Under the pieces are notes generated by a model that saw only the letters and a list, made by a program, of their open reading frames with translations, did not search any database and was not told where the DNA came from. Below, in pieces: positions 21,870 through 32,521 of a DNA stretch of 64,000 nt (the stretch's first letter is position 1; every line of letters starts with the position of its first letter). This DNA comes from Prorocentrum cordatum (taxonomy: Eukaryota > Sar > Dinophyceae > Prorocentrales > Prorocentraceae). The translations under genes were made by a program, and so were the position numbers. Where the stretch lies: positions 18,438 to 82,437 of the forward strand of contig CAUYUJ010014350.1 of the NCBI GenBank assembly GCA_963575745.1, given 5' to 3'.

Positions 21870-22075
21870 CGAACTGTCCAACAGACTCTCTGTCCGGATT
21901 ACTCTCTGGAGCAAGGCCAGCGGCCCCATGAGCTACACACGATGCAGCCAACAGCGAATTACGAGTTCAAACGAATTGTCCAGCGGACTTTCTGTCTGGA
22001 TTCTTTTCTAGATCAAGGCCAGCGGCCCTATGAGCTGCACGCGATATAGCCAACAGCTCATCACGAGCTCAAAAC
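21870..22075. repeat. 102-bp direct repeat, two copies
   Basis: Copies start at 21870 (CGAACTGTCCAACAGACTCT) and 21972 (CGAATTGTCCAGCGGACTTT) and share AAGGCCAGCGGCCC. They lie just 3' of the Cys-rich gene. Confidence 0.75.
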
Positions 22076-22159
22076 AAAACGCCCGCCGATAGCAGAAAAC
22101 AGAAAGCCTGCGGGTTTCGCCGCACATGCAACTGGCACACCTGAAAACCCGAGTCTGGT

Positions 22160-23179
22160 TTATGGCTCCTCCGCCTCAACCAGAACAGGAGGGTGCGGCC
22201 TGTTCACGGACTTGTTCGACCTGGCCTTTTCAAACTCGCCACCGCCAACTCCGTACAGCGGGTTCGTCAACGAGGAGTTGGCATGCATCAAGCACTGCAT
22301 GACACCCTGGTACTTGCAGCACGAATCTGCCGCAGTCCTAAAGCCGTGGGTCCCATTGGTAAGCAACAAACATTTCTTGAAGCACGTATTCGCGTGCAGC
22401 TCCTCGTCCGCGTAGCACGCCCCTCTGGAGTGAGGGCACTGATTGTTAGCCCTCGCGCCGGCGATGTCGTACCCACTGCACATCGACATAATGAAATGCG
22501 AATTGAACAGAGTGCACGGCACCGATCTGCAGCAGGAGAAGGCGGTGCCCCGGAACGGATACGCGCCGTTCGTGATCAGGGAGCACTTCTTGTAACACAA
22601 GGAGGCGTGCTCCTCCTCGTCGTCCTCGCAAAAGTTACCGTCGTGCTTGTTGTTGGGTTTCTTCAGCAACTTCTTGAGCTTCTCGCGGTTGGTCTCGTTC
22701 TGGAGCCACGCGCTGAACGTCCCGTTCTTGAGCGCGTCGACGAGGGGGCCGTGTGCTGTGACACCTTCAGGATAGTCGCCAACGAGCTGGTTCCCGATCC
22801 CCTGGATCTGCCCCGGCAGGCTCTCCAGCGCCTTGTCCGCCTCCACGCCGTCGTTGAGGACGCTCCCGCCGCTCTCCAGCAGCTCGCCCAGCATGCCCAG
22901 AGCGCCGAGGCTGACCGCCTCGGCGTCGGCGCCCTGGCGGTGCCGCGGTGGCCCGCTCCCGCGGGGCGCCCCGAGCGCCCGCAGCAGCAGCAGCCCGCAC
23001 GCGGCCGCGGCGCCCGCGGCGCAGAGCGCCGCCCGGGCGCGACGGCCCGCTCGCGGCGCCGGGGGCGGGGCGGCGTCGCTGTCGGTGGAGCTGGCGAGGG
23101 CGTCGGCGTCCGGCGCGGCGCCGAGCTCCGCGAGCTCGGGAGCGAACCGCTCGGCGGGGGCCCCCGCGGGCGCGGGCAT
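22160..23179 (-). CDS. Single-pass membrane protein with duplicated Cys-rich module
   Basis: ATG at 23179 and TAA at 22162-22160 give 339 residues. I chose this Met because sequence upstream is Pro/Ser low-complexity. Residues 46-70 hold a basic stop (RRAR) followed by a hydrophobic segment, probably a signal anchor. Residues 184-217 and 255-288 are two copies of a module: C-x2-DEE-x-HA-x2-C-[YF]-KKC-x-L-[IL]-TNG-x4-FR-x2-A-x-SCC. Four possible N-glycosylation sites (N152, N161, N275, N301) suggest the Cys-rich part is lumenal or extracellular. I recall similar uncharacterised dinoflagellate proteins but know no function. The 102-bp repeat pair follows the gene. No introns are needed. Confidence 0.65.
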   Translation of the reverse strand: MPAPAGAPAERFAPELAELGAAPDADALASSTDSDAAPPPAPRAGRRARAALCAAGAAAACGLLLLRALGAPRGSGPPRHRQGADAEAVSLGALGMLGELLESGGSVLNDGVEADKALESLPGQIQGIGNQLVGDYPEGVTAHGPLVDALKNGTFSAWLQNETNREKLKKLLKKPNNKHDGNFCEDDEEEHASLCYKKCSLITNGAYPFRGTAFSCCRSVPCTLFNSHFIMSMCSGYDIAGARANNQCPHSRGACYADEELHANTCFKKCLLLTNGTHGFRTAADSCCKYQGVMQCLMHANSSLTNPLYGVGGGEFEKARSNKSVNRPHPPVLVEAEEP

Positions 23180-23329
23180 CTCGCCGACCACAGCGGGGGG
23201 CCTCGCGACGGGCTCCGAGGGTCCACTGCCGGAGGAGGCTCGGGTGGGGGACGCGCCAGCCCGCCGCCGGGGGCTCCGGGGGGTGCGGCCGAGCCGCCGA
23301 GCCGTGGGAGGCCCAGGGCGAAGAGAGCT

Positions 23330-23900
23330 TGGGCCAAAACGGCTGCGGAGAGGAGGAGGAGAAGGAGGAGGAGGAGGAGGAGGAGGAGAAGGAGGAGGAG
23401 GACGAGGAGGCGGAGGAGAGGAAAGGGAGGAGGAGGAGGAGGAGGAGGAGAGAGTTTGGGGAGGAGAGGAGGGAGGAGGCAGAGGAAGGAGAGGAAGAGG
23501 TGAGGAGGAGAGGCGGAGGAGGAGAGACGAGGAGGAGGAGGAGGAGAAGGAGGAAGGGGGGAGGAGGAGTAGGAAGGAGGGAAGGAGGAGGAGGGAGGAG
23601 GAAGGACAGGGGGAGGAGGAGAAGACGACGAGGAAGCGGGCCAACAGGCGGCACCAGCAGAGGGAGGAGTAGGAGGCGGAGGAGTTTGGCGGGGGAGCAG
23701 TAGGGCGTCCGTGGGCGGAGGAGGAGGATGCGGAGGCGGAGGAGTCGGCCGGCGGACGAGGAGGAGGCGGAGGCCAGCGGCGGTGCCGGCGGATTAGGAG
23801 ACGGGATGGAGGCGGCGACCCGATGAGGATGGAGTCGCAGAGGAGTGAGGTGGCCCCATGTTGTGATGCGGAGGCACGACGGACGCGGAGGAGGAGGAGG
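23330..23900. repeat. GGA/GAG-rich low-complexity tract
   Basis: Purine-rich plus strand upstream of the Cys-rich gene, running into the gap. Open frames across it are artefacts. Confidence 0.85.
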
Positions 23901-24000
23901 NNNNNNNNNNNNNNNNNNNNNNNNNNNNNNNNNNNNNNNNNNNNNNNNNNNNNNNNNNNNNNNNNNNNNNNNNNNNNNNNNNNNNNNNNNNNNNNNNNNN
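23901..24000. other. Assembly gap (100 N)
   Basis: Exactly 100 unknown bases, flanked on the left by GGA repeats. The true length is probably unknown. Confidence 0.99.
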
Positions 24001-25500
24001 GGCCGATCGCCGCCGCCTCCGTTTTCGGCGTCGCCGCCGCACGACGCCGACAACGCCGAGAACGCCGGCAAAGACCAACACGCGGCCAATTCCGGAAACC
24101 ATGAACCCAAACGTGTTGTCATCTCTTGGGAGATCGACTTGTGCTTCCGCCGGCTTCTGCCGAACTCCCGCCGGCTTTTCCGCGGGCGGAGCCGCCGCCG
24201 TTTTATGTCCGCCGACCTACCGCCGACCTTCCGCCGTGGAAGAGACGGCAACGCCCTCGATCCTCGAAGACAAGACCCTTTTTGGAACGCCCCACGTGAG
24301 CGACGGAAAAGTGCCTTGTGCAAGACGCGGTGACTCACGCGGGCCACCAGCGTGGCACACCTCGTGGAGAAGAGGGCGCTTTCGCGCGGCTTTGCGCTGG
24401 CAGCTTGCGCGCGAGTGTCGGTGAATACGACTCCGTTTTCGTTCGCCGCTCTTGGCCAGGAACTACCCAAAACCTCCCGTCTGAAACGCCGAAGTTGCTT
24501 CACATCCTATGACCGGAGGGTTCCGAAGGGGGTTTTCCAGAGAGCCCCCAGGGGCCTCGGAACCTCGTCAAAACTTGTTTTGGCCTCCGCGGCTTCGCCA
24601 CATCAGCCAAATAGGCGGCTCCTTACAGCAACTGTGGGACATGCTGTAAGCTAAATGCACCGAGCAGCAGGTGCAAATAATTGGCCGACCTCGCCTCGGC
24701 GAGCGCCGCTTCGGGGAGGGGGCTTCGCGAGTTCCTTTCGGAGCGCCCACTATGGCCCCCTCCCCTCACGGATCGACCCTCCGCTCGGCCGCCGACAACA
24801 AGGCATCCGTCGGCTGCGCGAGACATAAGCCACTGCTGCAAGCTTTGAAAGCCCCTGTCTGGCCTGCATAGACCAAGCAAGTGCGCTGAACCAGGAGAGA
24901 CAGCGAGACAGAGTGCAGCCGAACAGAGATACTGAACAATTCTCTGCAGCGGCTGCGCACGGGAGCGAAAGGTGTGCCAAGGCGCGAGCGCGAGACTTGG
25001 CCCCGAGACCCAGCGCTGGGTGGCCCCTCACAGGCCCACTCGAACCAAGGGGAACGAGCTACACCTGGACAGGGGCCCGCAGCCTGACTACACAGCAACC
25101 GCTGCAGACCTTCAACAGGAGGACCTTCCACCACACGCCGTAGACGGGGACAACTGGGTAGCATCGGCTGTGCACGACACTGCCCAGAGGGTCCGGAAAG
25201 CCACGGCAGGGCGCACGGTCGGGGAGGACGGAATTCCACCCCCGTGCCCTGACGCGCGCCCTGAACACTAAAGGGGCGGCCCCTGAGCAGCGGCCACCGC
25301 ATGGGAGACATCGCCCCACGGCCGCTCGACAGGGGGGCGAGGACAGCGCTCGGCAGTGAAAAGGACGGCCAGCGACGCCTGCGCGACGGAACTCCAAGGC
25401 CCGAGTTCCAAGGCTGGCAGCGTAACCAGCACCACCGAGCAGGACGAAGCAAAACCCCAGATCGAACCCGCCACGCGAGCCCAGCAACCGCGGCGAAGAA
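24001..25500. other. No supported gene
   Basis: Several overlapping frames on both strands with no recognised domain. The part next to 25500 may be the 3' untranslated region of the adjacent LINE. Confidence 0.4.
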
Positions 25501-25546
25501 AACATAGTACCTTAAAATAGTTCAAGCACGTCGTCGAAAGAAACTG

Positions 25547-26389
25547 TCACAGCTCGACGTTGCTCGCGGGGTGTATGCAACGGCAAAGGTCGTTCCATCC
25601 AGCCCCAGCATGTCTGGACGGCCTGCCTTCGCACCGCTCTCCAAGGCCTTTGACCCTGCTACCCGTCGAGTGACATTTACATCTAACACAGATGAACAAC
25701 ACCAAGCCATCGGAACAGTAAAATGCGATGACTCTATGCCCTAAACTTAGGAGAACAATGTCACCCAATTTAGACCCACTGCTACACCCACCTGGATGGA
25801 TGGGCTCTTGCGGGGCCCTTTTGCCATGCAAGCACTGGGAGCACCTCCACATTCCAGGCCACCTTTTCCAGGCGCGTGAGATCTTGGCCTGGCCTGGGAC
25901 GGCAGGCACAGGCGCATAGAGAACATCAAGCGACAATTTAGGCCACAGCGGCAGCACATTGGCAGCTAGGACGCAGTAGGCACGAGCTACAGTGACCAGA
26001 GCGTTTACATCTAGATTGCTGGCAGCATCTGTTGGGTGAAGCTGTAGGCCATGCTCGGCCCCGGCATCTGCATCACGACTGCTCAAACGCATAAGCCTTT
26101 CACGAGCAGAAATGCCTCCCTCGTCCACGTCGCGGCGTGCCTTGACCTTGACAATGGACTCAATCATATAACCTTCTACGTTGCTTGCGTGAAAAATCAT
26201 ACCAGAATACGATCGCTTGCCTGAGTAGCGCTCAGGCAGCTGCAGCAACGAGCGGTGCACTACGTTGGCGCAGTCATTGTAAAGGACCGAAGGGTAGCGC
26301 ACAAACTGGGCGACAACAGAGCGAGCCGAGTATTCGGCAGCCTGCGGTGTCTGCGCGAAGTGGGCCCAGACTGTTCCTCGAACCTCCAA
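25547..26389 (-). pseudogene. LINE RNase H and C-terminal Cys motif
   Basis: QTPQAAEYSARSVVAQFVR, LYNDCANVV and IVKVKARRDVDEGG match the order of LINE RNase H motifs (the active-site E in AAEY and D in NDCA are present). After a shift, FICVRCKCHSTGSRVKGLG gives the C-terminal Cys motif, then DLCRCIHPA just before the stop. Confidence 0.65.
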
Positions 26390-27049
26390 GGCGATCCCCG
26401 TCGTCCGAATTCATAGATACACAACAAACAGCACGGGACAGCTCACGAACTACGCGGCGCTGGCAGGACCCACCGAGGAAGAGGTGGCCCCACATCATAC
26501 CGCTGGCGGAGACCACGGGACCCTCGGGGCTTTGAAGCCCCCCAACATGCCAAGCATACAGCAAGGCGCCGGCGCCCTCCACGGCAGGACGCGGCAAGAC
26601 ATCGGCGGGGCGAGCGAAAGCTCCACGGGTATAGAGGGCGACCACGTGGCCGTCGGCCTCAGCTGCCCAGACTAGCGCAGAGTCCGAGACTACCGAGGCA
26701 GGGGCCAGCTGAGTTCGCAGCTGCTCCACCGCGCCCAAAGAGCACTGCCACCAGCGGTGGAAGATACTGTCTGGCGCCTGCCGACAGGGTGGACAAAGCT
26801 CGTCAACCTGATACCGCGCGCTAGAGCTTTGTCCGCAGTCCAGATGGCACCACAAGAGCAGGCCCTAATCCATCCTCTCTGTTCGGGGGTGAATGCGTTA
26901 CTGTTGTTGGCCGCTTTGGGGGCATCAAGGCAAACCCTGCAATCCATGCCCCGTTTACCCCCCCCCCCCCCAAGTCCCACTCGAGGCCCCTGTGATAGGC
27001 ACCCTTACAAAGGGCCCCCACGAGGCTGGGGGGGGGGGGGCGGCCAAAA

Positions 27050-28618
27050 CTAAAAGTAGAACCACGATCGTCCGCAATCGCGATGCAGGTGTCCATGGCC
27101 CAGCCCAGGCGCACAAGCGCGAGCCGAAGCGCCGAGAGAGGGCCTCGAACAGCGGGCCCGGTAAAGTGAGGAAGGGCAGAGACAGACTGCCAAACACATC
27201 TTAACGCAGGATGTTGAATCGAGAAAGGATGAACACGAGTCCGGGCCAACCATCTCTCCGCTCCACCTGAGCAGCGGAGCACACGCAGCACGCCAGCAAG
27301 GACCATCTGACATAATACTGACAGCAGTGAGACAGCGCCCTGTCGAGAAGGGCCTAACAGTTGAGGACGATTGCCTTCTCATCGTCAGTAGAGCTTGGTC
27401 GCGGACTCCAAAAATGTCCACGCCGTGCGCCCCGCCAGGGAGAGGACCGCACGCGTGCGCTCTCAGGGCTCGGCGACCCAAGTTCCCCGATTGACGTTTG
27501 AGACGGCGAGCCTTCCGCCCAGCCAGTGCAACTCGAGCTTTGAGCTTGGAGCAACGCCCCGAAACGCGCACCGCAGCTCCTGCGGTGTAGTCCACTCCGA
27601 GGATAACCGTGGCGTGGATGACCCTGCCTTCTAGCTGGCCATGCGCGGAAGCAAGATCACGGCCAAGGGCTTTGCACAAGGCAACCGTGCATATGCTATC
27701 CAAAGAAAGCTGGCAAGTCATCATGTTAGGGGCAGCGATAGCATGATGGAGCGCAGCAGTAGAGGACACAAGAAACGAAGTAACATGTTTGGAAGTGCCG
27801 GTGCATGAAATACTCGTGTCATCAACGCACACATAAAATTCAAGGGAGGGAGAGATGGGGATGGTATCAAAGGAAGACAACTCCGTTGTCCACGAAGTCT
27901 GGGCCGCCCAAAAGCCCAGCTATCGTCACACACCTGCCGCGTCGATAAGAGAAAAGAGTGAGCCGAGTGAGCACCTGCGGAAAATCAGCCTGCACACAAC
28001 GAGCTTCGAGCGTGCCAAAGTGGACTGTTTCATAATACTTCAGCGTGTCGTAGAACGCAATGGCGCCAATTTCCTTCCTGGAGGCACCAGCTTCGGCACG
28101 AACCGACTGCCTCCAGACCACATCCGAAGCTCCGCGAAACGCACCAGCGGCCCAATACCAACGAGCGCGTTGCTGCTCCCGGGACAGGGCATGGAGCCGT
28201 CGGAGACGGCAACAACCCTGTACCAAGCGCAGGCCACCCCTATCCGTCTGTAGCCGCCAGTGGGTGCCGTGAGTATGGCGAGAAGCACAGCACGAATCTG
28301 TGCGGGCAGCTGGCCGAGCGACTCCATTAACCCAACAAGCATGCCAAAAGCAACGAGACCTTCATCACACAAGAGCTGGGCATGCCTGCGGTCAAATTCA
28401 TTGTAACTGACAGCCGAGGTCTTCTTATATGTTTTACTGATCGCCTTGAGCTCGTCGGGCGTGGCACGTGGGAGAGACGAAACCAGAGATGGGGGGTCCT
28501 GATTACAGACTCCTGACCCCCAAAACGTGGAAAACCCATCTCCCCTTTCACTGGCCAGCAAGCTGAGGGGTCGGCCACGATGACCCCATCCCTGGACAAG
28601 GTGGTAATGGGAACCCAT
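27050..28618 (-). pseudogene. LINE reverse transcriptase fragments
   Basis: 28040-28618 carries the N-terminal part: LPRATPDELKAISKTYKK, CDEGLVAFGMLVGLMESLGQ and APTGGYRRIGVACAWYRVV. After shifts, 27050-27880 carries EFYVCVDDTSISC, the catalytic box with both Asp residues (about 27818-27829). Motif A was not clearly found between them, so part of the palm is probably lost or scrambled. Confidence 0.7.
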
Positions 28619-29850
28619 GGAATGGGGTCCTTCACGATGGCGTGAACATTACGAGCACCCTGGCCGATACCCTTGGTGAGCCACGCACGCAAATCAGCCT
28701 GAGAACGCGTCCTAAAGGTAGCATACGCCTGGGAGGCATCACCTGCAATAGATTCGAGGAGAGCTTGAGCAGACTCCATCTGCTCCGAAGACATCTGCCG
28801 ACCTCCCAACGCCGAAACAAGGTCGTGCACACGTTCGTAGGAGCCAGAGAACATGACAGAATAACGTTTGACAGTAGCAGGCGGGGCACAGAGCAAGGCG
28901 CCTATCCTCGAAGCTTGAGAGCCTGAACCTTGGTCCGAGCAGTGCAGACTAAGACAGGCACGAAACTGAGCTACCAGCCACAGGATGGCGTGATGATCAG
29001 GATACCTGGGTTGTCCGTCCCTTCCCACAACACTTTTCCACATCAGCTGAGGCCCTTTGTCTCTTGTGCCCTTGACCGCCAGCTCCGCCCCAGTTATCTT
29101 CACCAGCTCGGCCTCGGCAACATCAGCCCAGGCAGCACAGCCTGGCGACAAGTGGCTGAAAGCAGCGGCAGCGTCGCCAGCGGCGACGGCATCTAAACCA
29201 GCCTGGGCACGAGTGATGACATGAGTCCAGTCGGGGGGCTCAGGCCTCGAGCCGAAAGCAGGTTCCCTCGGAAGGGGGGGGGGGGGCTTCCTGAAGCATA
29301 GAGCCTCCAACGACGCAGGAGACTTGTAGAAGGCTAAATCCACAGGGCGATGAGGGCTCAAAATCGTCTTGTGAACAACCGAACAGCTACGGAAGGCCTT
29401 GCCGAGGCCCCCGCTGCACACAAAGAAACCGGGGGTGGAGGGGTCCCCCGTTCCAAAGTGGGTATGGCCAGGAGCGTGAATCAGCTGGCCCTGGAGCTCC
29501 GACACAAACTTAGTAGAGCGAAGCGTGTCGGGAGACAGATTCCAATCTCCTCCCATGACAAACGAGGCAGAAGCGGCATGCGCGCGCTCGCCTGACTGAC
29601 AGAGGAGGCCCATGTTGCGATCTGACGTGCCTTCGCTGTCATACAGATACACAGAGAAAGCGTCGAAGGTGAAACCTCCTGGGATCTGCACCTTCGCTTG
29701 AAAGAGATGACCCTTGGCGATGCTGTGCCCCTCCGAAGGGGGGAAACAAGCCGAGAAAGGATTTAGCGAGCACCGCAGTACCTCCCGAAGTGCCTCCTTC
29801 CGTCGAAAGAGCTGGGGTCCACAAACTCTTCCAACCATTACGAGCACACC
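28327..29850 (-). pseudogene. LINE endonuclease and linker (inactive)
   Basis: The endonuclease begins with SLWTPALSTEGGTSGGTAVL in a neighbouring frame and continues after a shift near 29710 with FSVYLYDSEG, MGGDWNLSPD (about 29553; the family GDFN/GDWN motif) and PHRPVDLAF (family SDHxPV; the Asp is replaced by Pro). The following linker is unbroken to about 28620. The altered catalytic triplet and shifts indicate an inactive enzyme. Confidence 0.7.
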
Positions 29851-30165
29851 ACTGAGAAGCAAGGACCCCTCCTGGAAAGCCCCCTCCCCAAGAACCCCCT
29901 TTGGAACCCCTCCGGTATGACGGTCGTCACCCGGGAGGGAGGGTTGGAGCCACGGGTAGCAACAGCGCTTGGGCGGGGTGGGGCACGTCCAGGCGGGGGT
30001 GAGCTGCGATCGCCACAGTCTGCGCGGGCGCACTGGCATGTACCAGCCCCCCCCCCCTCCCCCCACGTACAGTCGTTGCCGTCACACGCGGGGGGAGGAT
30101 CTGGTCTGGGCAACGACCGTCACGCGCCACAAGGCGAGCGAAACAGAAAGCAAAGCAAGAACTCC

Positions 30166-30452
30166 CCAGACATCCGTCGCCTCGAATTTTTCGAGACGCG
30201 GGCTCCCGACCTCTCGACCACCTCCTGGGGAGCAGTTCCTCATCCCGAATCGCTATTTGACGCTCCCGAGGCCCCGCAAGGGCCTTTCAGAGGCCCAAAA
30301 CGCTGGAAAACCTCCGTCCCGATTTTTCCGAGACGCCAGGCCCACAACCCCGACCTCATGATTTTTCATGACGTCGACCCCCAAAAATCTCGACCCATTC
30401 CCCGGGACAGGTTTGTCGTCCCGTGTCGTTTTCTGACGGTCCACCCAGAGGC
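30166..30452 (+). repeat. Dispersed 'GAGACGYGGGCTCCCGACC' repeat, copy 2
   Basis: Two related sub-units (about 30180-30320 and 30321-30450), each starting with TTTTTCSGAGACGC. Its inverted counterpart is at 31590-31925. Confidence 0.65.
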
Positions 30453-30727
30453 CGCATCGCCGATGCATCGGCGATGCGGCGCGATCCTCCGACCCCATCT
30501 GCTCCGCACCCATCTGGGAGGCCTAGACTTACGTTGTTCCCATCGTACTTACGAAACGCATCCCAGAAATAATTTCGAGCACCCAGAACAGTATCGAAAC
30601 AGTGTCGAACCAGTATCGCCTCCCAGGGCACGAGACGTGAAAACCCTCCAGCTTCGGTACTTTCTATCGTAAGCCTAGACCAAGGCGCCCAGCCATCCTC
30701 CGACCCCATCTGCTCCGTCCCCATCTT

Positions 30728-30891
30728 CGGGGGCGGCCAAGAGGGGGGCGTCCAAGAGGGGGGGGCGCAAATCATGGCCGGCGGCATGTGCGCGGCCCAG
30801 GGGGGGGCCGGGGACGCATTGAAAGACGAGGAAGCGCCGTGAAATCCAGGGAAATCCCATGGCCCACGCCATGATACCCACCCCCCTAACT
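30728..30891. repeat. Dispersed repeat pair with 9035-9181, copy 2
   Basis: Same orientation as copy 1. Ends CCATGATACCCACCCCCCT, immediately before MITE copy C. Confidence 0.7.
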
Positions 30892-30899
30892 AGATTTAG

Positions 30900-31044
30900 G
30901 TCGGGCCTGTCCCCCTACAAGGGGATTTTGCACGAACAAAGAATTTTAAAACACTATAAAAAATGCTCGAATATTGTCGAAAATCGTCCCCAGACTATTT
31001 TCCACCATTTTTGAATTTTCCTCCTGTAGAGGGACAGGCCCGAC
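30900..31044. mobile_element. MITE-like element, family 1, copy C
   Basis: 145 bp. The left end is GTCGGGCCTGTCCCCCTACA and the right end, reverse-complemented, GTCGGGCCTGTCCCTCTACA. The interior is AT-rich. Confidence 0.75.
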
Positions 31045-31585
31045 TTGACCCTAACCTCACCCCCTCTTCGCAGCCCCCGACATCTGGGAGGCCCAGACCT
31101 TGAGCAGGGACCGACCGACCCGGCATTTCTATAGGCCTACTACGACATGCTCTTAGAACCAAACATGTTCCAAGAACAAGAACGTTGCTCTCAGAACATG
31201 AGCCCGATGTGTCAGAACAAGGTGCTCCCAGCCAGAAGCGCTCCAAGAACATGTCGTGCACACCACACAGAAAGTTCTTACAACATTCTTTGGTGGGACT
31301 ACATAGGCGAGCCAGGACGCTCCGCCACTGCTTGACAGACCAGCGCGCCCGGCGTCTGCAGCGCGGCCCGGCCCGGGCACCGCCGCGGCGCGCCGCCCCG
31401 GCGCGGCGGCTCAGCCCAGCGGCGGGGCGGGCCGCGGCGCCCGCGGCAGCACGGCCTCGCCCAGGGCGTCGCTGCGCAGCAGGCGCGCGAGGCCCGGGAC
31501 CTGAGGACCGCGACGGACCCAGGGCCTCCCCAGACCCCCCCTATCGAGCAAGAAACGAACGTCGCGACGGTCGAGGTTTTTCGCC
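31045..31585. other. No supported gene
   Basis: 31140-31260 contains imperfect AGAACATG/CAAGAACA repeats. The rest is GC-rich with no recognised domain. Confidence 0.4.
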
Positions 31586-31589
31586 AGTT

Positions 31590-31925
31590 TCGGCCTCCGG
31601 GTGCCCTTGCCGGGCCTCGGGGCCGTCAGAAAACGACCCGGGACGACAAAACGGTCCTGGGGAATGGGTCGAGATCTCTGGGGGGCGACGTTATGAAAAC
31701 GTCATGACGTCGGTCGGGGGTTTGGGTCTGGCGTCTCGAAGAAACGATGACGAAGTCTTTTCAGCTGTTTCGGCCTCTCGGGGCCCTTGCGGGGCCCTTG
31801 CAGAGCCTCGGGAGCGATAAAAAAGGACTCGGGAGGAGGAACCGGTCCCGGGGAGGTGGTCGAGAGGTCGGGAGCCCGCGTCTCGAAAGAATCGAGACGC
31901 CGGATGTCTAGGTCCCGAGATCTCT
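31590..31925 (-). repeat. Dispersed 'GAGACGYGGGCTCCCGACC' repeat, copy 3 (inverted)
   Basis: Reads as the reverse complement of 30166-30452, including GGTCGGGAGCCCGCGTCTCG and GTCAGAAAACGAC. Copies 2 and 3 form a ~1.7 kb inverted pair around MITE copy C. Confidence 0.65.
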
Positions 31926-32451
31926 CTGGCGATACGTTTTTTGTCCGCCGGCGGGCTTTCCCCGATTTCGGCATTTTCTGACTGTTTCCAGAATCTCCTG
32001 CGTGTGCCCTGAAGCTTTCCAGAAGCTTCTTCCCATAGCTGCCAGAGCCCCTTCGAAGGACCTTCGGGAAGCTTCTGTCGTCTCGCTATCCAGGTTTTGG
32101 ACTCCACAAATTGTCAATTGGCGGGTTTCCCCCGATTTCGGCCTCATGGGGTCTGTTTTCGGGCCCTGGGGCCATCACAAACCGGTCTGGGGCCAGGGCG
32201 AAAAATGGCCCCAGGGAAGAGGGTCGGCAGATCTGGGGGTGCGGAGCGATAACAAGAAAGACAAGCTGCCACGAACAGGAGCGCTGAACGAGGAACGAAA
32301 CCCCTTCTTGGTCCCAAACAAACACCTGGGTTGCGAGGCGGGGACTTACCCATCACAACCGCCTGGGGATCGATCTTCGGGTGCATCGGCGGGCGGTTGC
32401 CATGAAAACATTCGGCCCGCCCTGGGCCCGAACATCTCACTGTTAACATGT

Positions 32452-32512
32452 TTAGGCGTAGCCAGTCCTGGGTCCCGCCGCATTTGCCCGCTCAAGTCTT
32501 GAAGGGGAGCGG
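32452..32512 (+). repeat. 60-bp dispersed repeat, copy 1
   Basis: TAGCCAGTCCTGGGTCCCGC and GCATTTGCCCGCTCAAGTCT recur at 44226-44285. Confidence 0.7.
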
Positions 32513-32521
32513 ATCCCTCAC

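Larger units (their letters stand above)
25547..30110 (-). mobile_element. Decayed non-LTR retrotransposon (LINE)
   Basis: In minus-strand order: an endonuclease domain (about 29850-28950), reverse transcriptase (about 28620-27700), a CCHC-like Cys/His cluster (CPPC...HRWWQC near 26770), RNase H (about 26390-25950) and a C-terminal CVRC...C motif near 25640. Frames are broken by several shifts and stops, so the element is dead. No target-site duplication or poly(A) tail could be found. Domain order fits dinoflagellate LINEs with an apurinic-type endonuclease and C-terminal RNase H. Confidence 0.8.

Noticed and set aside
23180-23644. Upstream extension of the Cys-rich protein by ~155 residues
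   Set aside because: No ATG at the extreme start and the sequence is Ser/Pro/Leu low complexity from GGA repeats; the Met at 23179 is the first sensible start.
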